DNA of 64,000 bases from Liquorilactobacillus capillatus DSM 19910 (GTDB lineage: Bacteria > Bacillota > Bacilli > Lactobacillales > Lactobacillaceae). Location: contig NZ_AZEF01000027.1 of the NCBI RefSeq assembly GCF_001434915.1, forward strand, positions 52,577 to 116,576, read 5' to 3'. Shown here in pieces: positions 34,950-44,700 of this stretch. Positions within the stretch are counted from its first letter, which is position 1, and each line of letters begins with the position of its first letter. Both the position numbers and the translations under genes were made by a program. A model generated the notes under the pieces. It had not been told where the DNA came from and did not search any database. It saw only the letters and a list, made by a program, of their open reading frames with translations.

Positions 34950-35792
34950 TTAACTATATAACGATGTATAAAGATCAGTTAGGTAACGATGACTTTCTAC
35001 TTGCTCTTTGGCATCTTCTTGATTACGTAGATTTATTTCATAAATGCTGGTTGCTTGTGGATTTAACAACGGCAAAACTTCTTTCCAGTCAATCTTGCCT
35101 TGACCCAGTGTCAAACTATCATGTTTATTCTCGCCCATTGAATCCACTAAGTGATAGTGTACAATCTGCTCTTTAAGATGCCGAAGCGACTGCTGCAGTA
35201 TTTTGTTGTCTCCTGCACATTTAATGAAGCAATGGCTTGTATCGAAAGCTAAGCGGTATTTTCGTGCTATAATAGTATTTTCTTCCTCACGCTCACCATA
35301 ATAAAAGATCGGGGAGATTGAATTTTCAAACATGATATGATCTTTTCCCCACTCTGCTAGTTTATCTAACTGTAGGTAAACAGCCTGCCGTGCAGCAGCT
35401 AGACTGGGATACATATCAATAAAAAACTGCGTGTGGCGAGCATATGACCCATGTACAAGCACCTGCACATTATTATCAAATGCCAATTGTAGAAGTTTCT
35501 CTGTACTCTGATAAATAAACTTACGCAACTCTGGAAACTTTTTTTCAGGTGCTACCAGCTCAGTAAATTCGCCTCTAAACCGCATTGGATGATGTAAAAT
35601 AATTTTATTTGTTGCTTCAGCTTTAACCCACTGGAGATCATATTCTAACCGTTTTATTCCTTCAGAGGTAAAATCAGCTTCATTTGTAAAAAATTCAAAC
35701 ACAACTGGCGAATATTGTAAACGATCTTTAACTTGTTTAGGATCAGAGCCCGCCTTAAGGCCCAAAACAGGTTTTTTAATACTCTTAGTCAT
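34950..35792 (-). CDS. TIM-barrel protein (xylose-isomerase/AP-endonuclease-like)
   Basis: The 280-residue protein follows the sugar-phosphate isomerase/epimerase (AP_endonuc_2) pattern. Acidic and histidine metal-ligand positions occur along the barrel: HGSYARH, IMFENS, FDTSHCF, HLVDSMG and EINL. It may act on a sugar or on DNA lesions; the family does not decide. GAGGAAAT precedes the ATG. It is followed by the membrane protein at 34368 on the same strand. Confidence 0.75.
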   Translation of the reverse strand: MTKSIKKPVLGLKAGSDPKQVKDRLQYSPVVFEFFTNEADFTSEGIKRLEYDLQWVKAEATNKIILHHPMRFRGEFTELVAPEKKFPELRKFIYQSTEKLLQLAFDNNVQVLVHGSYARHTQFFIDMYPSLAAARQAVYLQLDKLAEWGKDHIMFENSISPIFYYGEREEENTIIARKYRLAFDTSHCFIKCAGDNKILQQSLRHLKEQIVHYHLVDSMGENKHDSLTLGQGKIDWKEVLPLLNPQATSIYEINLRNQEDAKEQVESHRYLTDLYTSLYS

Positions 35793-35874
35793 TACTTGTT
35801 ATTTCCTCACTCTCTGCACATTCCTTTAAAGATAAAAAAGAGACTAACATCATCATTCAGCCTCTAAATCATTA

Positions 35875-36741
35875 TTATTCTTTATCAATATCTCTCATCC
35901 AAGCTAAAGCTAAGGCTTTCTCACCTAAATGTGTTCCAATCACTGGCCCAAAATAACTGATATCAACCGGATACATTGGATATAACTTATCTAGCTCATC
36001 CTTCCAAGCAAGTGCGGCTGCTTCATCATTAGCATGAATAACAATGAGACGCAACGGATAGTCAACTTTCTGACGTTCCTCCGCGAAAAGCTTTTCAACC
36101 CTTTTAATTGCTTTCTTTCGAGAACGAACCTTATCGAAAGCAATAATTTTATGTGTTTGACGGTCAAAAGTTAATAATGGCTTAATTTTTAAAACACTGC
36201 CAATAAAAGCTGAAGCATTAGATAACCGTCCGCCACGAACAAGGTTCTGCAAGTCATCAACTATGAAGTACTCGTTTGTCGTCAACCGCAGTTCACGTAA
36301 TTTAGCCAAAATCTCGTCAACATTGGCACCAGCTTGCGCCATTCGTGCGGCTGCGATAACCATGTTTCCCATTAGCATAACTGTGATTTGTGAATCAAAG
36401 GGGATAACTTTAGTATTATGAACCTCTTCATGTAGGTTGGTTAATGTTTGAATAAAGCCCGATATTGTACCTGCTAAATGAATACTTATAACAGCATCGT
36501 AACCCTGATTGCCCAAAGACTTGTATAAAGAAATCAGTTCACCCACAGGTGGTTGGGAAGTGCTTGGAAAAGAGGAAGCAGTCTTAAGCTTCTGATAAAA
36601 AGCTTCAGTAGAGATATCTATGCCTTCTTTATATACCTTATTATCAATAATTACAGGCATTGGAACTACGTGAATATTGTAATCGTTGATCTGCTTATCA
36701 GTTAAATAAGCTGTACTGTCAGTAACAACAGCAATTTTCAT
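35875..36741 (-). CDS. DegV-family fatty-acid-binding protein
   Basis: The 288-residue protein begins MKIAVVTDSTAYLT (the DegV N-terminal strand) and has the internal TSQPPVGE, SAGTISGF-like (HLAGTISGF) and GGRLSNASAFIG segments of the family. DegV/FakB proteins carry fatty acids to FakA kinase. I take the ATG at 36741 rather than one at 36822: the DegV start MKIAVVTDST is canonical, and the upstream 27 residues look non-coding. Confidence 0.88.
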   Translation of the reverse strand: MKIAVVTDSTAYLTDKQINDYNIHVVPMPVIIDNKVYKEGIDISTEAFYQKLKTASSFPSTSQPPVGELISLYKSLGNQGYDAVISIHLAGTISGFIQTLTNLHEEVHNTKVIPFDSQITVMLMGNMVIAAARMAQAGANVDEILAKLRELRLTTNEYFIVDDLQNLVRGGRLSNASAFIGSVLKIKPLLTFDRQTHKIIAFDKVRSRKKAIKRVEKLFAEERQKVDYPLRLIVIHANDEAAALAWKDELDKLYPMYPVDISYFGPVIGTHLGEKALALAWMRDIDKE

Positions 36742-36842
36742 GAATCCTACACCTACTTTTTGGTAAATTCCTACGTATGCTATCATAACACAAAACACTT
36801 TTTTCAGCCAGCAGACACGCACTCTGATGTCAGTAGAATTAC

Positions 36843-37265
36843 TTATTCAAGACGTGCCATGCTTTGAACGAGCCTATTCAACAACAATTTAAGCAGTGCC
36901 GTCTCTTCATCCGACCAACGCGCAAAAAGCCTCTCCTCAAAATCGGCAATCGTCAGCCTCATCATCTGAATCGTTCGTTTTCCTTCTTCGGTGATCGTAT
37001 AAATGTATTGCCCTCTCCCTTTACTTGAACTAGTAGCAGTCTTTCTGATAAATCTCTTGACTAATAAGCGGTTTAATTGTCGGCTTAAAGTCGAAAGATT
37101 AACTTTGAATTCAGCTGCGAACTGTTCTTGTGTCTCCAAGCCATCATTTATTTTAATTAATAGCTGCCATTCCGCAATTGTTAACCTATAGCTTTTAGTC
37201 ATTTTAGTTAGCAAGTTGCGATACTTCTTCTCTAACACCCATAAACTATCTAAAGTTGAACGCAT
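36843..37265 (-). CDS. MarR-family transcriptional regulator
   Basis: The 140-residue protein has a winged helix around residues 25-100 (LTIAEWQLLIKINDGLE, recognition helix NLSTLSRQLNRLLVKRFI, wing TATSSSKGRGQYIYTI). It is the upstream gene of DegV and could control it. AGGGAGGA precedes the ATG. Confidence 0.85.
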   Translation of the reverse strand: MRSTLDSLWVLEKKYRNLLTKMTKSYRLTIAEWQLLIKINDGLETQEQFAAEFKVNLSTLSRQLNRLLVKRFIRKTATSSSKGRGQYIYTITEEGKRTIQMMRLTIADFEERLFARWSDEETALLKLLLNRLVQSMARLE

Positions 37266-37496
37266 TTGTCTTTCCTCCCTACATATATCTTACTCAAGAT
37301 AATACTACGCATTCCTTATCTTCAAAATCATTATGTTATAATTAGTAACTAATGGCAATACAAAGAGTATGGTCAACACACCGTTTAGATTGCCTTTTTG
37401 CGCTTTTTCTTTATAAAAGGTACAATTAATGACAGCTATAAACAGTGAATAAAAAAGATTAGTTATACTATTTATTATGAAAGCGAGTTGGTCTCC

Positions 37497-39191
37497 ATGC
37501 CATTTGATGGTCTTTTTACACATGCGATGGTTCATGAGCTCCAAATGCTGGTTTCTGGAAGGGTTGGACGTATCTCGCAGCCATTTCCAAATGAAGTGGT
37601 AGTAGTTATACGCGCACAACGGCATAACTTTCCATTGCTTTTGTCAGCACATCCAAGTTATGCGCGCCTCCAAGTATCAGATATCCCTTATAAAAATCCA
37701 CCGGTCCCGACCAATTTTACGATGACTTTACGTAAATACCTTGAAGGAGCCAAGTTAATCAGCGTTGAACAACTTGAAAATGACCGTGTCGTTTATCTTG
37801 GTTTTGAGACAAGAAACGAGTTGGGCGATCGCATGCCGCTATTATTAAGTATCGAGATTATGGGACGTTATAGCAATGTAATTTTAATCAATCAAACTAA
37901 AAATCAAATCATTGATACGATTAAACATATTGGTCCGGATCAAAATAGGTTCCGTACCCTTTTACCTGGAGCCCCGTACAATAAGCCTCCTAAGCAAAAG
38001 CGATTAGATCCCTTTGATGATAATTCAAAATACTACTTGAATTTAGCAGAACAATACCCTAACCGTGAAGTTCTCGCCGCACAGTTAAGTCAAACTTATC
38101 AAGGAATAGCCAAGGAACATGCACTTTACTTGGCAGATCAACTGCATGAACATGATAAAGATCTTACCAGAGGTTGGGAAAAAGCTCTAGCAGAGACGAT
38201 CAACCCCATGCCTAGTATTATTACCGGTAAACGGGATTTCTTTACTTATTTTGTTTATCCTACAACGCGGGTCAAAAAGACATTTGTAACTCTAAGTGAA
38301 CTCTTAGACAATTTTTACCGTGACAAGGCAACTTCTGATCGTGTTCAGCAGCAAGGTAGTCAGTTGATCCATATCATCAAAAATAATTTACAAAAGAATC
38401 GTAAGAAACTCAAGAAACTTCAAAAAGAACTTGCCTCGACAGCTAAAGCGGATCGCTACCGCATTAAAGGTGAGTTGTTGACGACATATCTATTTCAAAT
38501 AAAACGTGGAATGACCGAGATTGAGTTGCCAAATTATTATGCAGGAGATGAGATGATTAAAATTACACTCTCAAATCAGCTGTCTCCTTCTCAAAATGCA
38601 CAAAAATACTTTAAAAAGTACCAGAAATTAAAAAACGCCGTTTCTTTTTTGAAACAGCAAATCAACTTAACACAAGCAGAAGTTGATTACCTTGAAGAGT
38701 TGCAGGCTCAAATCGAGCTTGCAGAACCACAAGACTTACCTGATATTAAGCTGGAATTGCAGCAACAAGGTTATCTTAAAGCACAGAAACGTAAGAAGCA
38801 TGGGAAAATTCGTAAAGAAAAAATTAGCCAACCGGCAATTTACTTCTCAAGTGATGGCACCAAAATTGCTGTTGGTAAGAATAACCTGCAAAATGACCGG
38901 TTAACTTTAAAAACAGCTCACAAAGACTACTTTTGGTTACATGCCAAAAATATTCCTGGTTCACATGTTATTATCTATTCACACGAACCTACTCAGCAAA
39001 CACTGACTGAGGCAGCTAACTTAGCCGCTTACTTTTCTAAATCGCGTGACTCAGCATCAGTACCTGTTGACTACGTTCAAGTTAAAAAGATCCGTAAACC
39101 TAATGGCGCAAAACCTGGGTTTGTTATTTATGAAGGTCAAAAAACATTATTTATAACTCCACAACGACAGTTGATAGATTCTTTAAAATAA
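37497..39191 (+). CDS. rqcH: RqcH / NFACT-family protein (ribosome quality control, fibronectin-binding)
   Basis: The 564-residue protein has the NFACT-N start MPFDGLFTHAMVHELQ, the central coiled coil (residues 280-440, KKLKKLQKELAS), and the C-terminal NFACT-R domain with HKDYFWLHAKNIPGSHVII. RqcH binds obstructed 50S subunits and adds alanine tails to stalled chains; older names are FbpA or fibronectin-binding protein. The ATG at 37497 is preferred to TTG 37488 because the family starts here. GAAAGCGAG lies 10 bases upstream. Confidence 0.9.
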   Translation: MPFDGLFTHAMVHELQMLVSGRVGRISQPFPNEVVVVIRAQRHNFPLLLSAHPSYARLQVSDIPYKNPPVPTNFTMTLRKYLEGAKLISVEQLENDRVVYLGFETRNELGDRMPLLLSIEIMGRYSNVILINQTKNQIIDTIKHIGPDQNRFRTLLPGAPYNKPPKQKRLDPFDDNSKYYLNLAEQYPNREVLAAQLSQTYQGIAKEHALYLADQLHEHDKDLTRGWEKALAETINPMPSIITGKRDFFTYFVYPTTRVKKTFVTLSELLDNFYRDKATSDRVQQQGSQLIHIIKNNLQKNRKKLKKLQKELASTAKADRYRIKGELLTTYLFQIKRGMTEIELPNYYAGDEMIKITLSNQLSPSQNAQKYFKKYQKLKNAVSFLKQQINLTQAEVDYLEELQAQIELAEPQDLPDIKLELQQQGYLKAQKRKKHGKIRKEKISQPAIYFSSDGTKIAVGKNNLQNDRLTLKTAHKDYFWLHAKNIPGSHVIIYSHEPTQQTLTEAANLAAYFSKSRDSASVPVDYVQVKKIRKPNGAKPGFVIYEGQKTLFITPQRQLIDSLK

Positions 39192-39224
39192 CCTACTACC
39201 AGTAATCTTTAATATTTAATTTGT

Positions 39225-39272
39225 AAAAAGGTACCATACCAAGCATCTACTCTTGATATGGTACCTTTTTTA
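39225..39272. terminator. Bidirectional terminator rqcH / parC
   Basis: AAAAAGGTACCATACCAAG pairs with CTTGATATGGTACCTTTTT (one mispair), between convergent rqcH and parC. Confidence 0.9.
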
Positions 39273-39297
39273 TACTTTTCCAATTGATGTAAAAGTA

Positions 39298-41769
39298 TTA
39301 TTTGGTTTCTTCATCTTCATAATGATTTTTTTGGATAAACAATGGTTTGCCGAATTCATCAATATCAATAACAAATGAACCATTAGAGTAGCGATCAACA
39401 CTAGGGTGTCTGAATGGTTCAATTGTTATTGACTGCATCTTATCAGTTAGAATATTTAGTGCCTTATTTGCTTGAAGAACCTCTGCTAGAATAACACGAT
39501 GCGGATTACGTTTTAATTCTCTTAAAATCTGTACACCACGACGTGCCCGGGTGGTAGGCGTAACCTCCGCCACTTTCATCCGCTTAAAGGCACCACGCTG
39601 TGTTACGATTCCAATCTGATCTTCCTCATGCGTTAACAAAACAGCTGTTAAAATATCGTCACGGAGGTCAATTGCTTTAACTCCCGCCGCTTTTGCACCA
39701 CTAACAGGAACTTCTTCTAACGTATATCTTAATCCATATCCTCCATGTGTAACTGCTAAAATAAAGAGCGGCTTTGTGCTTATAAGATCCGCTTCAGGAA
39801 GATAAACACTTGCTAATAGGCAGTCACTAGCTGTTTTGAGTTTCATACACTGCGCTGCACGGCTCTTATAAGTTCGTCCTGGTCGTAAGTCGTTAAACGC
39901 TGTCCGTTTTATATAACCCTCCTGAGACGCTAATAAGAAATTACCCTTTTGTTCCAAGTCATGAAAACTATAAGCTTGGATTATCTTCTCATCTTTATCT
40001 AGGCTGACTGTCTGTGATAGATGTTTACCCGTATCCTTCCATTTATACTCAGGAATCTCATGTACTGGTCGATAGATTACATTCCCCTTATCAGTAAAGA
40101 TAAATAAATGGTCAAGTGTATTAACCTTAGCTTGATATATTACTAAATCATTACTTTTCAAACCATTGTCAGCTGTTCCTGAGGCTTTGAATGACCGTAA
40201 AGAACTTCTCTTTAAATAGCCATCGCGACTAACCATAACAATAACATCTTCAGGCGCGACGAGAACTTCAGTTTCAATCTTAAGTTGCTGCACCTCAGCT
40301 TGAATTTCCGTTTTACGTGGTGAAAGGTACTGTTTGTCAAGAGCACGCAGTTCTTTTTTGATTACCTTATCTAACCTACTAGGATCAGCTAAAATTGCCT
40401 GATAATCTTCAACCCTTTGTCGCAAGTCTTCGAATTCAGCTTGAAGTGCAGTTACATCAGTGTTAGTTAACCGATACAATTGCAGCGAGACAATCGCTTC
40501 AGCCTGAGCTTCGGTAAAAGTGTATTGTCTAATCAGATTTTCCTTGGCATCCTTTTTATTTTTGCTAGCGCGAATAGTTTTGATAACCTGATCTAAGATA
40601 GATAAAGCTTTAATTAGACCGCTGACAATATGTTTTCTTTCCTGAGCCTTCCGTAAATCAAACTCTGTCCGTTTAGTCGTAACAGTTCTTTGATGTTCCA
40701 AGTAGGCACTTAGAATCGCATTCAGACCTACATGTTCAGGTCGTTTATTATTAATTGCAACCATGTTAAAATTATACGATATTTGTAAATCACTATTCTT
40801 GAATAGATAATTTAAAATTCCTTGACCTGAAGCATTACGTTTAAGCTCAATTACGATCCTTAACCCTGTCCGGTCACTCTCGTCTCGAACCTCAGCAATA
40901 CCTTCAACTTTTTTCAGTAAGCGCATTTCATCGATTTTCTTGACTAACAGAGCTTTATTGACTTCATAAGGGATCTCGGTCACAATGATTTGTTCTTTAT
41001 TTCCCTTTAGCTGCTCAATTTCCGTTTTTGAACGCAGCATAACCCGACCGCGCCCTGTTGTATAAGCCTTAATAATACCATCTATTCCTTGCACGATACC
41101 ACCAGTTGGAAAATCTGGACCTTTAATAAATTCTATTAGTTTTTCAAGTTTAGCCTTAGGATGTTCCATTAGATAAATAACCGCTTGAATAGCTTCATGC
41201 AGATTATGTGGTGGAATTTCAGTTGCATAACCGGCTGAGATTCCTGTCGCACCGTTTACCAAGAGGTTAGGGAAACGAGCTGGTAAAACAGTTGGCTCAT
41301 TTTCTGTATCATCGAAGTTAGGAACAAATTCAACTGTTTCTTTTTCAATATCCTGCAACATCTCACCAGAGATCTTACTCAGCCGTGCTTCAGTATAACG
41401 CATTGCTGCAGGAGGATCACCATCCATTGAGCCATTGTTACCGTGCATCTCAATCAGCGGTTCACGTAGTTTCCAAGACTGGCTCAGCCGGACCATCGCC
41501 TCATAAATAGAACTGTCTCCGTGGGGATGGAAGTTTCCCATGACATTTCCAACTGACTTAGCCGACTTCCGGAAAGCCTTGTCATACGTATTTCCATCTT
41601 GGTTCATCGCGTACAAGATACGGCGTTGGACAGGTTTTAAACCATCACGGATATCAGGTAGTGCCCGCTCCTGGATAATATATTTTGAATACCTGCCAAA
41701 ACGTTCTCCCATAACTGCTTCAAGTGATAGTTCTTGAATATTGCTATTTTCTTCTGGATTTTTAACCAT
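39298..41769 (-). CDS. parC: DNA topoisomerase IV subunit A
   Basis: The 823-residue subunit starts near LSLEAVMGERFGRYSKYIIQ and carries the breakage Tyr in AAMRYTEARLS, the quinolone-determining HPHGDSSIYEAM segment with Ser and Glu unaltered, and C-terminal beta-pinwheel GyrA repeats. It decatenates chromosomes with ParE. The ATG at 41769 overlaps the parE stop by 8 bases and has AGGAG nine bases before it, better than the in-frame ATG at 41778. Confidence 0.95.
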   Translation of the reverse strand: MVKNPEENSNIQELSLEAVMGERFGRYSKYIIQERALPDIRDGLKPVQRRILYAMNQDGNTYDKAFRKSAKSVGNVMGNFHPHGDSSIYEAMVRLSQSWKLREPLIEMHGNNGSMDGDPPAAMRYTEARLSKISGEMLQDIEKETVEFVPNFDDTENEPTVLPARFPNLLVNGATGISAGYATEIPPHNLHEAIQAVIYLMEHPKAKLEKLIEFIKGPDFPTGGIVQGIDGIIKAYTTGRGRVMLRSKTEIEQLKGNKEQIIVTEIPYEVNKALLVKKIDEMRLLKKVEGIAEVRDESDRTGLRIVIELKRNASGQGILNYLFKNSDLQISYNFNMVAINNKRPEHVGLNAILSAYLEHQRTVTTKRTEFDLRKAQERKHIVSGLIKALSILDQVIKTIRASKNKKDAKENLIRQYTFTEAQAEAIVSLQLYRLTNTDVTALQAEFEDLRQRVEDYQAILADPSRLDKVIKKELRALDKQYLSPRKTEIQAEVQQLKIETEVLVAPEDVIVMVSRDGYLKRSSLRSFKASGTADNGLKSNDLVIYQAKVNTLDHLFIFTDKGNVIYRPVHEIPEYKWKDTGKHLSQTVSLDKDEKIIQAYSFHDLEQKGNFLLASQEGYIKRTAFNDLRPGRTYKSRAAQCMKLKTASDCLLASVYLPEADLISTKPLFILAVTHGGYGLRYTLEEVPVSGAKAAGVKAIDLRDDILTAVLLTHEEDQIGIVTQRGAFKRMKVAEVTPTTRARRGVQILRELKRNPHRVILAEVLQANKALNILTDKMQSITIEPFRHPSVDRYSNGSFVIDIDEFGKPLFIQKNHYEDEETK

Positions 41770-43765
41770 TAGCTTCATCTCCTAGATCAACATCAGCTGC
41801 ATCTTTTTCACCATGAGCTCCTTCAACAACTGCGTTATCAAGTAGACTACCATCTTCTTCAAGTGTAAACTTAACATTTTTTTCAATCCACTTACGCCGT
41901 GGCTCAACCTTATCACCCATTAGCGTTGTTACACGTTTTTCAGCTAATGCATCATCTTCAATCTTAACGCGAACAAGCGTCCTAGTTTCAGGATTCATTG
42001 TTGTTTCCCAGAGCTGATCAGCATTCATTTCACCTAAACCTTTAAACCGTTGTAAAGTATAGCCCTTTTTTAACTTAGCAGCTGCTATCTGAAGCTCATC
42101 ATCTGTCCAGGCATACTTGATAACTATCTTATTCTTAACTTTCTTTTGCAATTTATACAGTGGTGGTAACGCGATATAGATCTTTCCTGCATTGATCATT
42201 GGACGCATGTATTTATAAAAGAAGGTCAATAATAAAGTTTGAATATGCGCACCATCAGTATCCGCATCAGTCATAATAATAACTTTATCGTAGTTTGTAT
42301 CCTTAATATCAAAATCAGCTCCAACACCTGCCCCAATCGTATAGATCATAGTGTTGATCTCCTCATTTTTAAGGATCTCAGGTAATTTTGCCTTTTCAGT
42401 ATTGAGGACCTTGCCACGTAAGGGTAAGATTGCTTGAAATTTACGCTCACGACCTTGCTTGGCTGAACCGCCCGCTGAATCACCTTCGACTAAAAAGAGT
42501 TCGTTACGCTTAGCATTTTTAGACTGTGCAGGTGTTAATTTGCCAGAGAGAAGACGTTCTTTGCGATGCTTTTTCTTACCACTGCGGCTTTCATCCCGTG
42601 CTTTGCGTGCTGCTTCACGTGCCTCTCTAGCTTTAAGTGACTTACGAACTAGATCCTGTGCAAATTCCCCGTTTTCCATTAAATAAAACCGCAGTTGCTC
42701 ATTAACGACTGCGTCAACGATCGAACGAGCTTCAGGGGTTCCTAACTTTCCCTTAGTTTGGCCTTCAAACTGAAGTAGTTCTTCTGGAATACGAACAGAG
42801 ATAATCGCTGCTAACCCTTCACGAACATCGCTGCCTTCCAGATTCTTATCTTTTTCTTTCAGCAGTTCAACCTGACGTGCATACTCGTTAAAAGCTTTTG
42901 TCCAAGCTGAACGCATCCCGGCTTCATGGGTTCCACCATCCTTGGTCCGGACATTATTAACAAAAGACATAATATTTTCAGAATAACCGTCGTTATATTG
43001 AGCCGCGACTTCAACTTCAACACCCTTTTTGATACCATCAAAATACATAATATTGCCCAAGGTGTCTTTATCCTCGTTCAAATAGGCGACAAACTCTTTG
43101 ATTCCTTCGTTAAAATGAAAGATATCCTCTTGGTCCGTTCGTTCGTCAGTTAGTGTTATTTTAACACCCTTAAGTAAGAAAGCTGATTCACGTAGCCGTT
43201 CTGCTAGCGTGTCATAGTTGAAATGTGTTGTTGTAAAAATATCAGTGTCAGGTTTAAAGCTAACTCGTGTCCCTGTCTGTTTACGTGTTTTCCCCAATTT
43301 ACGCAATGTTCCAACCGGATGTCCGCCGTTCTCAAAATCTTCTTCATATTCGATTCCATCACGCACCGTATTAACAGACATCTTAGATGAAAGTGCGTTA
43401 ACGACACTAGCACCGACTCCGTGAAGTCCGCCAGACGTTTTATACTCGCCTTGTCCAAACTTTCCACCAGCATGTAAAACTGTAAAAATAACCTCAACTG
43501 TTGGAATCCCTAACGCGTGCATTCCAACCGGTAAACCGCGGCCGTGATCAACAACTGTCACACTGTCATCTTTGTGCAAAGTAACATTGATCTCATCACC
43601 AAAACCTGAAAGAGCCTCATCCACCGCATTGTCAACGATCTCATATACCAGATGGTGTAATCCCCGACTGTCAGTTGACCCAATATACATTCCTGGTCTC
43701 TTACGGACAGCTTCTAAGCCTTTTAATACCTGAATCGATTCATCATTATATTTCTCTTTTACCAT
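41762..43765 (-). CDS. parE: DNA topoisomerase IV subunit B
   Basis: The 667-residue ATPase has the GHKL N-terminal segments RPGMYIGSTDSRGLHHLVYE, VDNAVDEALSG, DHGRGLPVG and GGLHGVGASVVNALS, and the TOPRIM EGDSAGGSAKQGR. Together with parC it forms the topoisomerase IV operon (8-base overlap). AGAAGGGG precedes the ATG. Confidence 0.95.
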   Translation of the reverse strand: MVKEKYNDESIQVLKGLEAVRKRPGMYIGSTDSRGLHHLVYEIVDNAVDEALSGFGDEINVTLHKDDSVTVVDHGRGLPVGMHALGIPTVEVIFTVLHAGGKFGQGEYKTSGGLHGVGASVVNALSSKMSVNTVRDGIEYEEDFENGGHPVGTLRKLGKTRKQTGTRVSFKPDTDIFTTTHFNYDTLAERLRESAFLLKGVKITLTDERTDQEDIFHFNEGIKEFVAYLNEDKDTLGNIMYFDGIKKGVEVEVAAQYNDGYSENIMSFVNNVRTKDGGTHEAGMRSAWTKAFNEYARQVELLKEKDKNLEGSDVREGLAAIISVRIPEELLQFEGQTKGKLGTPEARSIVDAVVNEQLRFYLMENGEFAQDLVRKSLKAREAREAARKARDESRSGKKKHRKERLLSGKLTPAQSKNAKRNELFLVEGDSAGGSAKQGRERKFQAILPLRGKVLNTEKAKLPEILKNEEINTMIYTIGAGVGADFDIKDTNYDKVIIMTDADTDGAHIQTLLLTFFYKYMRPMINAGKIYIALPPLYKLQKKVKNKIVIKYAWTDDELQIAAAKLKKGYTLQRFKGLGEMNADQLWETTMNPETRTLVRVKIEDDALAEKRVTTLMGDKVEPRRKWIEKNVKFTLEEDGSLLDNAVVEGAHGEKDAADVDLGDEANG

Positions 43766-43984
43766 GAATTTAAACCCCTTCTATTTTGGAGTATTAGTAA
43801 TTATGTTTTTAGTCTATATTTTGAATTACAACTTTAATATCATAACCCCTGGTCTCAAAAAATGTAAAGTATCATCTATTTTAGCCAATAACGTCTAGTT
43901 AAGCATAGCATAAAAAAATGATTTGAAGCAGTAGTACAAACAGTGCTAAAATAAGTCGTATTAACCTAAGGAGGTCAATCCAGT

Positions 43985-44602
43985 GTGAACTCAACTACCA
44001 TTATTATGTTAGTGATTGCCTATTTACTAGGCTCAATTCCGTCTGGCGTTTGGATCGGAAAATTTTTTTATAAAACAGATATCCGTCAATTCGGCAGTGG
44101 CAATACCGGCACGACCAACACTTTTCGTGTTCTCGGTAAAAAGGCCGGCTTTATCGTCTTACTAATGGACATGTTAAAGGGGACACTTGCAGCTTGTCAA
44201 CCCTATCTCTTCGATGTCCACATCAATGTTTTGCTAATTGGATGTGCAGCTGTCGTTGGGCATGTTTTTCCTTTATTTGCACATTTCAAGGGGGGAAAGG
44301 CCGTTGCAACAAGTGCTGGTATCCTACTGGCGTATAGCCCTATTTTCTTTCTTGTCGCATGGTTTATCTTTTTAACCTCACTTTATCTATCAAGTATGGT
44401 GAGCGTTGCTAGTATGGTGGGCATGACTTTGATTACACTCTTGTCATTGTTTTTCCACGATCCGATTTTAACGATTATCGCGCTTATTTTGACAGTCTTT
44501 GTTTTCTACCGCCATAAGGGGAACCTCACACGTATTCGCAAGGGCGAAGAAAACATGGTTCCTTTCGGAATTGTTTATAACAAAAAGAAAAAGAAAAAAT
44601 AA
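43985..44602 (+). CDS. plsY: Acyl-phosphate glycerol-3-phosphate acyltransferase
   Basis: The 205-residue membrane enzyme makes lysophosphatidic acid from acyl phosphate. It shows [16 protein letters not shown], the conserved [15 protein letters not shown] (residues 38-52), [18 protein letters not shown] and the final basic tail. The start is GTG at 43985, preceded by AAGGAGG. It is divergent from parE, a conserved pairing in lactobacilli and other Firmicutes. Confidence 0.93.
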   Translation: MNSTTIIMLVIAYLLGSIPSGVWIGKFFYKTDIRQFGSGNTGTTNTFRVLGKKAGFIVLLMDMLKGTLAACQPYLFDVHINVLLIGCAAVVGHVFPLFAHFKGGKAVATSAGILLAYSPIFFLVAWFIFLTSLYLSSMVSVASMVGMTLITLLSLFFHDPILTIIALILTVFVFYRHKGNLTRIRKGEENMVPFGIVYNKKKKKK

Positions 44603-44610
44603 TATGCATA

Positions 44611-44652
44611 TAAAAAGCAGTGAAACGACAAAACGTCCGCTGCTTTTTTCTT
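44611..44652. terminator. plsY / hslU terminator
   Basis: AAAAAGCAG (44612-44620) and CTGCTTTTTT (44640-44649) form the stem, followed by CTTTT. Confidence 0.8.
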
Positions 44653-44700
44653 TTACAAAACATTGATCGTATCACAATCTATGTTAAGCATTTTTGATGG

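Noticed and set aside
41540-41737. Plus-strand frame opposite parC
   Set aside because: It is antisense to a strongly conserved gene, has no ribosome site, and codon usage is that of the shadow of parC.
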